A DNA stretch of 64,000 nucleotides from Youngiibacter multivorans (GCF_017873395.1 NZ_JAGGKC010000008.1:59084-123083), one strand, 5' to 3'. Counted from the first letter of the stretch, positions 42,874-52,045 are shown. Made by a program: numbers and translations. The notes: generated by a model not told the origin, from the sequence alone.

Positions 42874-44102
42874 TATTTCCCCTCCCATTCTTTGAACAGT
42901 ATGGAAGCGTTGTGCCCGCCAAAGCCCAGAGAATTGGAAAGGGCGTAGGAAACCTTGGCTTCCTGCATCTTGCCGTATACCACATTTACAGAGATTACCT
43001 CATCAATGTTCTCAGTGTTGATTGTCGGAGGTATGAAGGAATCCCTTATCGATAGAACCGAAGCAATTGCCTCAACTCCACCTGCGGCACCAAGAAGGTG
43101 TCCTGTCATGGACTTTGTCGAGCTGACCTTGACTTCGTTTCCGAACAGCCTTGTGATCGCCTTCGACTCAAGCTGGTCGTTCATCGGAGTGCTTGTTCCA
43201 TGCGCGTTGATGTAGTCGACCTTGTCCGGAGTAATTCCTGCTTCCTCCACAGCCTTCCTCATCGCCATGTACCCGCCGAGTCCCTCAGGGTGAGGTGCGG
43301 TTATGTGGTATGCATCTGATGTTGAGCCGTAGCCTACGATCTCAGCATATATCCTTGCTCCTCTTTTTACTGCGCTCTCAAGCTCCTCAAGAACTATTAC
43401 TCCTGCGCCTTCGCCCATGACGAAGCCCTTTCTGTCCTTGTCAAAGGGTATCGATCCCTTTGTCCTGTCATCGGTCTCGTTCAATGCCTTCATGTTTGCG
43501 AATCCGGCTATTGCCATCGGGGTTATCGAAGCTTCGGTACCTCCGGTTACTGCAACCTTGGAGTAGCCATGCTTGATGCTCCTGAAGGCTTCTCCTATGG
43601 CATGCGTACCAGACGCACATGCCGAAACCGTAGAAAAGGATGATCCCATGGCTTTCAGCCTTATGGAGACTTCTCCTGCAGCCATGTTGATTATGTTCAT
43701 AGGAATGAAGAACGGAGATACTCTGCCAGGTCCCTTCTCAATGAACTTTTTGACATTTTCCTCCATGGTTGAAAGACCGCCGATTCCTGAAGACACGTAT
43801 ACTGAAACGTCGAAAGGATCATACTGTCCGTCAACTATACCTGAATCCTTCCAGGCCTCTTCTGAAGCAAGGATCGCAAGCTGAGTGAACCTGTCCATTC
43901 TTCTTGCTTCCTTCTTTCCTACTGCCTCAGGAACATCAAGTCCCTTTATCTCCCCGGCGAGAACTGCCTTGAAGTCTGATGTATCAAACGTGGAGATCTT
44001 GTCTATTCCGTTTTTGCCTTCCTTGAGTCCGGCATTGAATTCTTCTACATTGTTTCCTATGGGTGTTACGGCGCCCATTCCCGTTACGACTACTCTGTAC
44101 AT
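42873..44102 (-). CDS. fabF: 3-oxoacyl-ACP synthase II
   Basis: 409 residues. Condensing enzyme with catalytic Cys in STVSACASGTHAIGEAF, His in NAHGTSTPMND and His in KSMTGHLLGAAGGVE. Elongates acyl-ACP with malonyl-ACP. Lies 9 bases after fabG. Confidence 0.97.
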   Translation of the reverse strand: MYRVVVTGMGAVTPIGNNVEEFNAGLKEGKNGIDKISTFDTSDFKAVLAGEIKGLDVPEAVGKKEARRMDRFTQLAILASEEAWKDSGIVDGQYDPFDVSVYVSSGIGGLSTMEENVKKFIEKGPGRVSPFFIPMNIINMAAGEVSIRLKAMGSSFSTVSACASGTHAIGEAFRSIKHGYSKVAVTGGTEASITPMAIAGFANMKALNETDDRTKGSIPFDKDRKGFVMGEGAGVIVLEELESAVKRGARIYAEIVGYGSTSDAYHITAPHPEGLGGYMAMRKAVEEAGITPDKVDYINAHGTSTPMNDQLESKAITRLFGNEVKVSSTKSMTGHLLGAAGGVEAIASVLSIRDSFIPPTINTENIDEVISVNVVYGKMQEAKVSYALSNSLGFGGHNASILFKEWEGK

Positions 44103-44111
44103 GTTTTCCTC

Positions 44112-44843
44112 CTACATGCTCATGCCGCCGTCTACGGCAAGCACCTGTCCTGTTATGTATGAACTCTCCGGCTTGGCCAGGAACAGAACCGCATTGGCAA
44201 TGTCCTCAGTCTTTCCAAGCTCCTTCAGTGGAATTGATTCGCTTATGGCTGCCTTCTGGTCATCAGTAAGCACTCCGGTCATGTCTGTCGACACATATCC
44301 TGGAGCTACTGCATTGCAGGTGATACCCCTTCTTGCAAGCTCCCTGGCCACGGACTTTGTAAGTCCTATTACGCCGGCCTTTGAAGATGCATAATTAGCC
44401 TGGCCTGCATTTCCCATGATACCTACTACAGAGGATATGTTGATTATCCTGCCATATCTCTTCTTGACCATGGTTCCGCTTACTTCCCTGATCATGTTGA
44501 ACGTACCTGTCAGGTTGACATCAAGCACCTTCCTGAAGTCCTCGGTCTTCATCCTCAGAAGAAGTCCGTCCTTTGCGATGCCTGCGTTATTTACAAGGAC
44601 GCTTACAGTGCCGAATGCCTCAATGGCCTTCTTCACAATCGCCTTCGCATCCTCTTCAACTGACACATCACCCTTGACTGCTACGAAGGATGCACCCATG
44701 GAATCAAGCTTTTCAATAAGCTCTAGCGGTTCGCGGCTTGTATAGTTGACCACCACGTTGTAGCCTTCCTTTGCAAAAGCGATTGCGCATTCTGCGCCAA
44801 TACCTCTTCCGCTTCCGGTGATTATTGCTGTCATCTTATCCAT
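44112..44843 (-). CDS. fabG: 3-oxoacyl-ACP reductase
   Basis: 243 residues, SDR fold. TGSGRGIGAECA cofactor loop, NNAGIAKDGLL, catalytic Ser (INISSVVGI), YASSKAG Tyr-Lys pair. I start at the ATG with AGGAGG 8 bases upstream, which gives an 8-base overlap with the fabD stop. Confidence 0.97.
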   Translation of the reverse strand: MDKMTAIITGSGRGIGAECAIAFAKEGYNVVVNYTSREPLELIEKLDSMGASFVAVKGDVSVEEDAKAIVKKAIEAFGTVSVLVNNAGIAKDGLLLRMKTEDFRKVLDVNLTGTFNMIREVSGTMVKKRYGRIINISSVVGIMGNAGQANYASSKAGVIGLTKSVARELARRGITCNAVAPGYVSTDMTGVLTDDQKAAISESIPLKELGKTEDIANAVLFLAKPESSYITGQVLAVDGGMSM

Positions 44844-45774
44844 TCTGGGATCCTCCTGCCTTATCAAGCTCCTTTAGAAGAGCTTCCATGTCTGAAATGC
44901 TGTCAACTGAATAAATGCTTCCCTTTACCTTGTTCTGCTTCGCAAGTGATGCGAGAGCCTTTCCAGGTCCTACCTGTATGAATATGTCCCCATCATCTGC
45001 AGCAAGTGCCTCGAATGATTGTACAAGCCTTACAGGACAATAGATGTGCTTTTCAAGTATATCCCTGTAGTCGTCGCCATCCTCGTAGAAGGTTCCCTTG
45101 TAGTTTGAAAGGACCTTTGCTGCAGGGGTCTTAAACTCTATTCCGTCTAGGAAGCCTCTGAACTCTTTTCCGGCATCAGCCATAAGCTTCGTATGGAACG
45201 CCCCTGAAACATTGAGGAAGGTTATCTTCTTCGCTCCTGCTTCCTTCAGCGCTGCCTCGAACTCTTCCTTCTTTGAAGCTAGTCCTCCGCATACTGTCTG
45301 GCTTGGAGCGTTGTAGTTCGAGACCCACAGTCCATCTCTTCCTTCAAGAGCCTTCTCAATGAGGTCGCTCTGGAAGAAGGAAACTGCTGCGAGGAAGCCT
45401 TCTGTATTGTCGCATGCCTTCTGCATGGCTTCAGACCTTTTAACAAGGAGTCTTACGCCATCCTCGAAGGTAAATGCACCGGCTGATGCAAGAGCGCCGT
45501 ATTCTCCAAGTGAGAGACCCATGAAGGCATCAGGTACAATGCCCTTTTCCCTGAGCACGGACATTATTCCGAAGCCCATGGTGAATATCGCTATCTGGGA
45601 GTTCTCGGTCTTGTCGAGAAGCTCCTTGTCTCTGAACACAGAGGAAAGATCCTTCCCGGATATTCTCGAGGCAGTCTCAACTGCCTCCCTGTATGCACCG
45701 TAGTTTTCAAGGAAATCAAGACCCATGCCGGGTACCTGTGCACCCTGGCCGGGGAAAAGAACATAAATACTCAT
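44836..45774 (-). CDS. fabD: malonyl-CoA:ACP transacylase
   Basis: 312 residues. LFPGQGAQVPGMG at the N-terminus; active Ser in GLSLGEYGALAS (the more common form is GHSLGE); His in VSGAFHTKLM. Loads malonate on ACP. Coupled to fabG by overlap. Confidence 0.96.
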   Translation of the reverse strand: MSIYVLFPGQGAQVPGMGLDFLENYGAYREAVETASRISGKDLSSVFRDKELLDKTENSQIAIFTMGFGIMSVLREKGIVPDAFMGLSLGEYGALASAGAFTFEDGVRLLVKRSEAMQKACDNTEGFLAAVSFFQSDLIEKALEGRDGLWVSNYNAPSQTVCGGLASKKEEFEAALKEAGAKKITFLNVSGAFHTKLMADAGKEFRGFLDGIEFKTPAAKVLSNYKGTFYEDGDDYRDILEKHIYCPVRLVQSFEALAADDGDIFIQVGPGKALASLAKQNKVKGSIYSVDSISDMEALLKELDKAGGSQNG

Positions 45775-45790
45775 ATGATACCAATCCTTC

Positions 45791-46714
45791 TTATAGAGTT
45801 ATGAATCTGGAGCCTGTGATCAGCCTTTCAAGGATTACCTTCGCAGTTCCCCTGTCCTTTACCATGCCGGCAATCTGACCTGACATGAAGGAGCCTTTTT
45901 CTATGTCTCCGTCTATTACCGCCGCCTTGAGCGCACCGGTTCCCAATGCTTCAAGCTCTTCAGGTGTACCGCCGTGCTTCTCGAGGTCGTCGAACCTCTT
46001 TGACAGCTTGTTCCTAAGTACCTGAACAGGATGTCCTGTTGACCTTCCGGTAACTGTAGTGTCAATGTCGCTTGCCTCAAGGACCATCTTCTTGTAGTTC
46101 TCATGAGCCTTGCACTCATCAGCCACAATGAACACTGTTCCAACCTGTATGCCTTCGGCACCAAGGGTGAAGCATGCGTCCACTCCCCTGTGGTCAGCGA
46201 CTCCGCCTGCTGCGATAACAGGAATGGAGACTGAATCCACAATCTGAGGTACCAGGACCATGGTCGTCAGTTTACCGATATGTCCTCCTGCCTCGTTGCC
46301 TTCAGCTATTACGGCATCGGCTCCTATCTTCTCCATTCTCTTTGCGAGAGCAATGGATGGGACAACAGGAATGACCTTTATCCCTGCTGCCTTGAATGCA
46401 GGAACAAACTTTGCAGGATTGCCTGCACCGGTTGTAACCGCAGCCACCTTCTCCTCAAGGACAACGTTTATTACCTCATCCCTAAATGGAGACAGCAGCA
46501 TTATGTTTACTCCGAAAGGCTTGTCGGTAAGGTTCTTTGCAACCCTTATCTCCTGCCTGACTATCTCGCCGGGTGCGTTGCCGCCTGCTATTATGCCAAA
46601 GCCTCCAGCGTTGGAAACCGCTGCTGCAAGCTTCCCGTCAGCAAGCCATGCCATGGCTCCCTGGAACACGGGATATCTGATACCCAATAAGTCGCATACT
46701 CTGTTGCCCATCAT
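45791..46714 (-). CDS. fabK: FMN-dependent enoyl-ACP reductase FabK
   Basis: 307 residues, nitronate monooxygenase-like TIM barrel: YPVFQGAMAWLADGKLAAAVSNAGGFGIIAGGN, IAEGNEAGGHIG with the active His, PVIAAGGVADHRGVDACFTLGAEGIQVGT. It performs the last reduction of the elongation cycle in place of FabI. No fabI or fabL is in the window. Confidence 0.96.
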   Translation of the reverse strand: MMGNRVCDLLGIRYPVFQGAMAWLADGKLAAAVSNAGGFGIIAGGNAPGEIVRQEIRVAKNLTDKPFGVNIMLLSPFRDEVINVVLEEKVAAVTTGAGNPAKFVPAFKAAGIKVIPVVPSIALAKRMEKIGADAVIAEGNEAGGHIGKLTTMVLVPQIVDSVSIPVIAAGGVADHRGVDACFTLGAEGIQVGTVFIVADECKAHENYKKMVLEASDIDTTVTGRSTGHPVQVLRNKLSKRFDDLEKHGGTPEELEALGTGALKAAVIDGDIEKGSFMSGQIAGMVKDRGTAKVILERLITGSRFITL

Positions 46715-46721
46715 TTGCTCC

Positions 46722-46946
46722 TTAAGCAGTTTTTGCTTCCACGTAGTTTACTGCATCCTTGACTGTCTTGATTGCTTCAGCGTCATCTATGGTTATGTCG
46801 AACGCTTCCTCAAGCTCCATTACAAGCTGAACAAGATCAAGTGAATCTATTCCCAGGTCGTCTGAGAAGTTGGACTCCATTGTTATCTCATCTGCAGGTA
46901 TGTTCAGTTCCTTAGCCAGTATTTCCCTTACTTTTTCAAAAATCAT
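46722..46946 (-). CDS. acpP: acyl carrier protein
   Basis: 74 residues, acidic four-helix protein. DDLGIDSLDLVQLVMELEEAFDI contains the DSL serine that carries phosphopantetheine. Between fabH and fabK as in most clostridial fab operons. GGAGG upstream. Confidence 0.97.
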   Translation of the reverse strand: MIFEKVREILAKELNIPADEITMESNFSDDLGIDSLDLVQLVMELEEAFDITIDDAEAIKTVKDAVNYVEAKTA

Positions 46947-47005
46947 TTATGATTCCTCCGTTTTAATTAATTATTTATGTAATATGGCTTTAGCCATCAT
47001 ACAGC

Positions 47006-47968
47006 TTATTTGCTCCACTCGATTACAGCGGCTCCATATGTAAGTCCGCCACCGAATCCTACAAGTCCAATCTTGTCTCCCTTTTTCAGGAGGCCTTTCC
47101 TGTTCATCTCATCCAGCGCTATAGGAATGCTGGCGGCTGAAGTGTTCCCGACTCTGTCCAGGTTAACGTAGAATTTTTCCCTTGGCAGCTCCATCTTTGC
47201 TGCAGCTGCATCTATGATCCTAAGGTTTGCCTGATGCGGAATCACATGGTCAAGGTCAGTCATCTTCATGCCAGCCTTCTGAACTGCCTCAGACAGTGCT
47301 TTTGGCAGGACCCTGACTGCGAACTTGAAGACTTCCCTGCCCTCCATGATAATGTAGTGGTCGGAAACCTGGTTTCCGGTCAGGAAATTCCTGACCTTGA
47401 ACTCCCCTGAATGCAGAGCGGTAATTTTGGTTCCATCAGCTCCTGTGACTACAGACCTGATTCCGTCACCCTTTTCAAGGATAGCGGCGCCTGCGCCGTC
47501 TCCGAAGAGCACGCAGGTAGTTCTGTCGGTAAAGTCAACTATCTTGGACAGTACCTCAGCTCCTATTACGAGTGCATACTTCCTGTCCGATATGGTAAGA
47601 AGCCCTTCAGCTATTTCGAGTCCGTAAACGAATCCTGTACAGGCTGCGTTGATGTCGAAGCATGTGGCATTTACAGCACCAAGCTTCGCCTGCACATAGC
47701 ATGCCGTTGATCCTAGGAGTGACTGAGGGGTTATCGTTCCAAGGATTATATACCCAATGTCCTCCGGAGCTATGCCGGCATCCTCAATGGCCTTCAGAGA
47801 AGCCATATAGGCAAGGTCTCCCGTATTCTCATCAGTAGCGAAAGCCCTCTCCCTTATTCCGGTTCTGGACAATATCCACTCATCGGTTGTATCAACGACC
47901 TTTTCCAGATCCTTGTTGGTCACTATATTTTTAGGAAGATAGCTTCCTGTTCCTATTATCTTGGACAC
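47006..47968 (-). CDS. fabH: 3-oxoacyl-ACP synthase III
   Basis: 320 residues from a GTG start (MSKIIGTGSYLPKNIVTNKDLEK). Catalytic Cys in DINAACTGFVYGLE, His in IPHQANLRI and Asn in VGNTSAASIPIAL. Starts each chain from acyl-CoA and malonyl-ACP. GAGGT lies 5 bases before the GTG; an ATG 15 codons upstream is not preceded by a site and lies in the operator region. First gene of the 11-gene operon. Confidence 0.95.
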   Translation of the reverse strand: MSKIIGTGSYLPKNIVTNKDLEKVVDTTDEWILSRTGIRERAFATDENTGDLAYMASLKAIEDAGIAPEDIGYIILGTITPQSLLGSTACYVQAKLGAVNATCFDINAACTGFVYGLEIAEGLLTISDRKYALVIGAEVLSKIVDFTDRTTCVLFGDGAGAAILEKGDGIRSVVTGADGTKITALHSGEFKVRNFLTGNQVSDHYIIMEGREVFKFAVRVLPKALSEAVQKAGMKMTDLDHVIPHQANLRIIDAAAAKMELPREKFYVNLDRVGNTSAASIPIALDEMNRKGLLKKGDKIGLVGFGGGLTYGAAVIEWSK

Positions 47969-48001
47969 AACGCACCTCACATATGTTTGATTCTTAAAAT
48001 A

Positions 48002-48014
48002 TTTGACTATCAAA
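48002..48014. promoter_or_regulatory. FabT-type operator upstream of fabH
   Basis: TTTGACTATCAAA is a perfect TTTGA-N3-TCAAA palindrome, the form described for the MarR-family repressor FabT of fatty acid genes. It begins at the downstream edge of the fabH -10 element, a repressing position. No fabT or fapR gene is in the window. Confidence 0.65.
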
Positions 48015-48042
48015 ATATATATTCTGCACCAAGAACTTACAA
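48014..48042 (-). promoter_or_regulatory. promoter of the fab-acc operon
   Basis: Minus strand TTGTAA, 17-base spacer, TATATT, about 45 bases before the fabH start and abutting the palindrome at 48002-48014. A further TTTGACAATTT half site lies at 48052-48062. The remainder of 48063-48179 shows no gene. Confidence 0.6.
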
Positions 48043-48179
48043 TTTCGTGAATTTGACAATTTAGATGCCTGAAGCTCCGATTTGCTCCAAATTACTCGGA
48101 TTATCTCTACGGCACGTTTGCAGAAATATTAAAGATTAATTAAGAAATTAACACAAACCATAAAGATAAAGCAAATATG

Positions 48180-48206
48180 AAAAAGCGGCATTATCTGCCG
48201 CTTTTT
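48180..48206. terminator. terminator of the Lmo0937-like gene
   Basis: AAAAAGCGGCA and TGCCGCTTTTT form an 11-bp stem with a 5-base loop; functions for the minus-strand gene at 48323-48472. Confidence 0.8.
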
Positions 48207-48322
48207 CATATTAATAACCCGACCTAATTCATTCTCATGATATCCAAACCTGACTGATACGCTGATATATATAAATTATCATATAATGGATACTTATCAT
48301 TTATCCGGACTTCACCGTGAAT

Positions 48323-48472
48323 TTACAGCCTCTTTCTGCCTTGGATCACATTGAGCAAAACTACAATTACTGCAATTACAAGCAGAACATGTATGAAGCC
48401 GCCCATCGTTGTAGATGTGACAAGACCCAGTGCCCATAATACTACGAGTATGATCGCAATCGTCCATAGCAT
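48323..48472 (-). CDS. Lmo0937-family small membrane protein
   Basis: 49 residues beginning MLWTIAIILVVLWALGLVTS, with TMGGFIHVLLVIAVIVVLLNVIQGRK after it: two transmembrane helices and a basic tail. This is the typical Lmo0937 family length and pattern; the role is unknown though relatives are often stress induced. AAAGGTG lies 7 bases before the ATG. A long untranslated leader of about 90 bases with a CGAATA-AA-TATTCG palindrome (48533-48546) precedes it. Confidence 0.85.
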   Translation of the reverse strand: MLWTIAIILVVLWALGLVTSTTMGGFIHVLLVIAVIVVLLNVIQGRKRL

Positions 48473-48570
48473 GATAATCACCTTTCCTTTATTATTAGGT
48501 TACACGTATGCGCTGCTAACTATCAAGAACTCCGAATAAATATTCGAAATTTTCTAATTATTATATTTAC

Positions 48571-48599
48571 ATTATAGCACTCTTTGCCGGTTTTTTCAA
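48571..48599 (-). promoter_or_regulatory. promoter of the Lmo0937-like gene
   Basis: Minus strand TTGAAA, 17-base spacer, TATAAT with TGC in front: a strong housekeeping promoter with extended -10. Between here and the HNH terminator (48600-48732) I see no gene. Confidence 0.75.
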
Positions 48600-48732
48600 T
48601 GCTTGTTTTTTCAGTGTGCCTTTTGAACAAGGACTGCAAAGGTGCTGGAGCCTCATATCCTGAAAGAAATGACTCTCCTGGTTTATGAATTGAAGCCAAG
48701 AAGATATTAATAATTGGATTAATATTTGACGA

Positions 48733-48773
48733 AAAAAGAGAAGAGGAAGGCACTTTATGTACCTCTCCTCTTC
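48733..48773 (-). terminator. terminator after the HNH gene
   Basis: A 14-bp stem with wobble pairs (GAAGAGGAGAGGTAC against GTGCCTTCCTCTTC, one unpaired A) then TCTTTTTT on the minus strand. Confidence 0.7.
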
Positions 48774-48829
48774 TGCTATTTTGCGGTTTACCTTGTTTGA
48801 ATTACTTTAAGTGCATATGCCAGCCTGGC

Positions 48830-49210
48830 TCAAATATCGGTATATTCCTCATCCTTGATCACGAATCCGCTCATCAGGTAGAAGATTATGTCGATGTTAA
48901 GGTAACCCTCCTTATGCTTTCTGAGTGCCTTTGACAGGCTGAGAAGTGTGGAGTTGGTAACCTTGGTCAGTTCCTGTATCTCCTGTTTGGTGTAGTAATT
49001 CCGGTCGAACATTCTTACCAGGCTGTCATGCATCTCCTTCTTGTATAGGAGGTCAGTTTCAGGGTCCCTATGGGGACCGTGTCTTCCGCTGTGATGCTCC
49101 CTGCAAAGATATATGACATTCAGAGGGAAGTCGATGCCTCCCTCCTCCCGGTGGACTATATGGTGCTTGTCGCCTGGTCTTCCACAGACCCTGCAGGCGT
49201 TTTCTGCCAT
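48830..49210 (-). CDS. HNH endonuclease-like protein
   Basis: 126 residues. The N-terminal half is a compact HNH-type zinc module: CRVCGRPGDKHHIVHREEGGIDFPLNVIYLCREHHSG, with two CxxC/CxxHH-like metal pairs and the HH catalytic site. The C-terminal half is helical (YYTKQEIQELTKVTNSTLLSLSKALRKHKEGY) and looks like a small DNA-binding helix-turn-helix. The ATG directly follows the thrS stop, so it is co-transcribed with thrS. No phage or restriction genes are near; role unknown. Confidence 0.75.
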   Translation of the reverse strand: MAENACRVCGRPGDKHHIVHREEGGIDFPLNVIYLCREHHSGRHGPHRDPETDLLYKKEMHDSLVRMFDRNYYTKQEIQELTKVTNSTLLSLSKALRKHKEGYLNIDIIFYLMSGFVIKDEEYTDI

Positions 49211-51181
49211 CTAAGCCTCCTGTTCGGCTTTTATGTTCTTGTGGTAGTTGTACTTTTCCCTGTTCTCACTTACCACTCTTTCTATGAAGGCTGCCTTGTC
49301 CTGTGCTCCTTCGTCGCCCTTTTCCCTGGACCTGACTGAAAGTGTGCCGTTTGCCTCTTCCTGCTCTCCGATGATTACAATGTACGGATCCCTTTCAAGC
49401 CTTGCTTCCCTTATCTTGTAGCCGATCTTTTCAGACCTGTAGTCAGCCTCGACCCTTATGCCAGCAGCCTTCATTTCAGCTGCAACCTTGTCCACATAGT
49501 CATGGAACCTTTCTGATATCGGAAGAAGCTTTACCTGTACTGGTGAAAGCCAAAGCGGGAATGCACCAGCGTACTTCTCGATGAGCATTGCCAGTGTTCT
49601 CTCATAGCATCCGATGGATGTCCTGTGTATGACATAAGGCCTCTTCTTGGATCCGTCTGAGTCGACATAGTACATCTGGAATCTTTCCGGAAGTGCGAAG
49701 TCGATCTGAATTGTTATTATTGTGTCCTCTTTTCCATGTACGTTCTTGTACTGCAGGTCAAGCTTCGGTCCGTAGAACGCAGCTTCTCCTTCAGCCTCCT
49801 CGTAGTCGAGTCCGACATGGTCCAGGATGGTCCTCATCTTGTTCTGGGTATCCTCCCAAGCCACCGGGTTGTCTATGTACTTTGCCCTGTTGTTCGGATC
49901 CCACTTCGAGAACCTGTAGGAAATGCCATCCTTCATACCAAGTATTTCCATGACATGGTCGATGAGATGGAGCACGCCCTTGAATTCATCCTCTATCTGG
50001 TCAGGCCTTACCACAAGGTGGCCTTCCGATATGGTGAACTGCCTCACTCTTATGAGTCCGTGCATTTCACCTGACGACTCGTTCCTGAACAGTGTCGATG
50101 TCTCAGCATACCTTATAGGAAGCTCTCTGTAGCTGTGCTGCTCGCTGTTGTAGATGGTGAACTGGAACGGACATGTCATAGGCCTCAGTGACAGGATCTC
50201 ATCATCCTTCTCCTCGTCGCCCATAAGGAACATTCCGTCCTTGTAGTGGTCCCAGTGTCCGGATATCTTGTACAGGTCTGATTTAGCCAGATACGGAGTC
50301 TGTGTGTATACATATCCTCTGGATTCCTCAAGGTCCTCTATCCATCTCTTGAGTATCTGAAGTATCTTGGCTCCCTTAGGCTTGATCAGCGGAAGGCCCT
50401 GGCCAACCTCTTCAGCGGTCGTGAACAGGTTAAGCTCCCTTCCAAGCTTGTTGTGGTCTCTTTTCTTTGCCTCTTCAAGCATTGTGAGGTGTGCATCTAG
50501 CTCCGATTTCTTAGGGAATGCAGTTCCGTAGATCCTGGAAAGCATCTTGTTCTTTTCTGAACCTCTCCAGTATGCACCTGCAATCTGAGTAAGCTTCACA
50601 GCCTTTATGTTCCTGGTTGACATGAGATGTGGTCCTGCGCAGAGGTCAGTGAATTCTCCCATCCTGTAAAATGAGATTACTGCGTCCTCAGGCAGGTCAT
50701 TGATGAGCTCGACCTTGTAAGGCTCATCAAGCTCCTCCATGAGCTTTAGGGCCTCAAACCTCGGAAGCGTAAACCTCTCGAGCTTCAGGTCCTCCTTGAC
50801 AATGCTCTTAATCTCTTCCTCGATTTTCGCAAGGTCCTCATAGGTGAAGCTGCCATCCTTATCGAAGTCATAGTAGAAGCCGTCCTCGATTGCAGGCCCA
50901 ATTGCAAGCTTTATGCCAGGAAAAAGCCTTTTGACTGCCAGTGCCATGACATGTGATGCAGTATGCCTGAAGGCGTGCCTGCCTTCCTCGCTTTCAAAGG
51001 TCTTCACCTCGAACTTTGAATCCTCAGTGATTTCATCCCTCAGGTCAGCTACCTTTCCATTCAGCTTACCAGCCATCGCATTTCTTGCAAGCCCCTCAGA
51101 TATCTTTGCAGCAGCCTCGATTACAGTAGTACCCTTTTCGACTTCAAGTATCTTTCCGTCATAGAGTTCAAGTTTCAACAT
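49211..51181 (-). CDS. thrS: threonyl-tRNA synthetase
   Basis: 656 residues. N-terminal TGS domain (about 1-62), the editing domain with HTASHVMALAVKRLF and a late DLCAGPHL, class II core with MRPMTCPFQF, RNESSGEMHGLIRVRQF (motif 2) and HRTSIGCYERTLAMLIEKYAGAFPLW (motif 3), then the anticodon domain. GGAGG is 6 bases before the second of two adjacent ATGs, which I take as start. It lies under a threonine T-box. Confidence 0.97.
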   Translation of the reverse strand: MLKLELYDGKILEVEKGTTVIEAAAKISEGLARNAMAGKLNGKVADLRDEITEDSKFEVKTFESEEGRHAFRHTASHVMALAVKRLFPGIKLAIGPAIEDGFYYDFDKDGSFTYEDLAKIEEEIKSIVKEDLKLERFTLPRFEALKLMEELDEPYKVELINDLPEDAVISFYRMGEFTDLCAGPHLMSTRNIKAVKLTQIAGAYWRGSEKNKMLSRIYGTAFPKKSELDAHLTMLEEAKKRDHNKLGRELNLFTTAEEVGQGLPLIKPKGAKILQILKRWIEDLEESRGYVYTQTPYLAKSDLYKISGHWDHYKDGMFLMGDEEKDDEILSLRPMTCPFQFTIYNSEQHSYRELPIRYAETSTLFRNESSGEMHGLIRVRQFTISEGHLVVRPDQIEDEFKGVLHLIDHVMEILGMKDGISYRFSKWDPNNRAKYIDNPVAWEDTQNKMRTILDHVGLDYEEAEGEAAFYGPKLDLQYKNVHGKEDTIITIQIDFALPERFQMYYVDSDGSKKRPYVIHRTSIGCYERTLAMLIEKYAGAFPLWLSPVQVKLLPISERFHDYVDKVAAEMKAAGIRVEADYRSEKIGYKIREARLERDPYIVIIGEQEEANGTLSVRSREKGDEGAQDKAAFIERVVSENREKYNYHKNIKAEQEA

Positions 51182-51195
51182 CATAACCCTCCTTA

Positions 51196-51430
51196 AAATA
51201 AAGAAGACCCGTCCCTGTAAAAGGGACGAGTCGTCGCGGTTCCACCCTGATTGAAGGCATCTCTGCCTTCCACTCAAAACGCCTTAACGCGGCAAACGTC
51301 CATGCTTATACATTAAGTCTTCGCAGGAGACTCCCAGGTGGTTTTTCATGGATTTACGCTTCAGGTCTTTCAGCCTAAGGACCCGCTCTCTTTGTACTGC
51401 CATCCACTATTTTCCTGTTCAAGGTCTTTC
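51196..51430 (-). promoter_or_regulatory. T-box leader (Thr) of thrS
   Basis: Core AGGGTGGAACCGCG at 51235-51248, terminator CTCGTCCC-TTTTACA-GGGACGGG followed by TCTTCTTTATTTT at about 51196-51230. ACC codons (51337-51342, in AAACCACCTGG) sit where the specifier should be, matching threonine. Confidence 0.93.
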
Positions 51431-51439
51431 ATTACAAAT

Positions 51440-51468
51440 ATTATAGTTAATAAACGTCCTGTAGTCAA
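51440..51468 (-). promoter_or_regulatory. promoter of thrS
   Basis: Minus strand TTGACT, 17-base spacer, TATAAT. The rest of the gap to 51703 is AT-rich with no gene; a TATAAT at 51671-51676 (weak -35 TTAAAT) may serve the plus-strand genes. Confidence 0.8.
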
Positions 51469-51703
51469 GATTCGACCATTATAGTATTGGTATAGTTCGA
51501 ATAGTTTCAAATGGCCTGATATTTACAATTGCTATCGATTGTTCACATTAATATGGTGAATAATTCTTCATATATTGAGTCATTTGTCATAATTCAGACA
51601 CATTCCAGCATAATTAGTAAAGGTTTAGAAAATTCAATTATTGTTTCTTAAATATAGTGTTCGATTATTGTATAATGTACCCATAGAATCTAGGAGGTTA
51701 GGT

Positions 51704-52045
51704 ATGGTACACATCATAATCCATATCCCGAGGTGTTCGGGACACGCAAGAAAGAATCAGCTCATCAGTTCACTAACATACAGGCTGTCATCGCTTCTGA
51801 AGGTGCCTGACAATGCTTTGCATGTGATAATATACGAATCTGAGTTCAGGACCGACACAGCATCGGAAAGCTGCGACTTCATTCTTGGAGAGGCAATGAC
51901 TAGGATTGAAATGCCGAAGGAAGTAAGGGACGAGATGGCCTCAATCTTCAGGGACGAGGCGGTCAAGTTCTCCGGCATCGAGGGTGACAAGCTCACATTT
52001 GTTGTCAGGCAGGTTCCGGGTGAGTTCTGGTATGGCAGGAAATAA
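51704..52045 (+). CDS. tautomerase-like small protein
   Basis: 113 residues. The repeating beta-alpha-beta pattern (VHIIIHIPRCSGHARKNQLISSLTYRLSSLLKVPDNALHVIIYE ... SGIEGDKLTFVVRQVPGEFWYGRK) resembles the 4-oxalocrotonate tautomerase/MIF fold, including an EFWYG end. The catalytic N-terminal Pro is missing: Val follows Met. It may thus be a non-catalytic relative. AGGAGG is 6 bases before the ATG. The stop overlaps the next start by 14 bases, so the pair is coupled. Confidence 0.6.
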   Translation: MVHIIIHIPRCSGHARKNQLISSLTYRLSSLLKVPDNALHVIIYESEFRTDTASESCDFILGEAMTRIEMPKEVRDEMASIFRDEAVKFSGIEGDKLTFVVRQVPGEFWYGRK

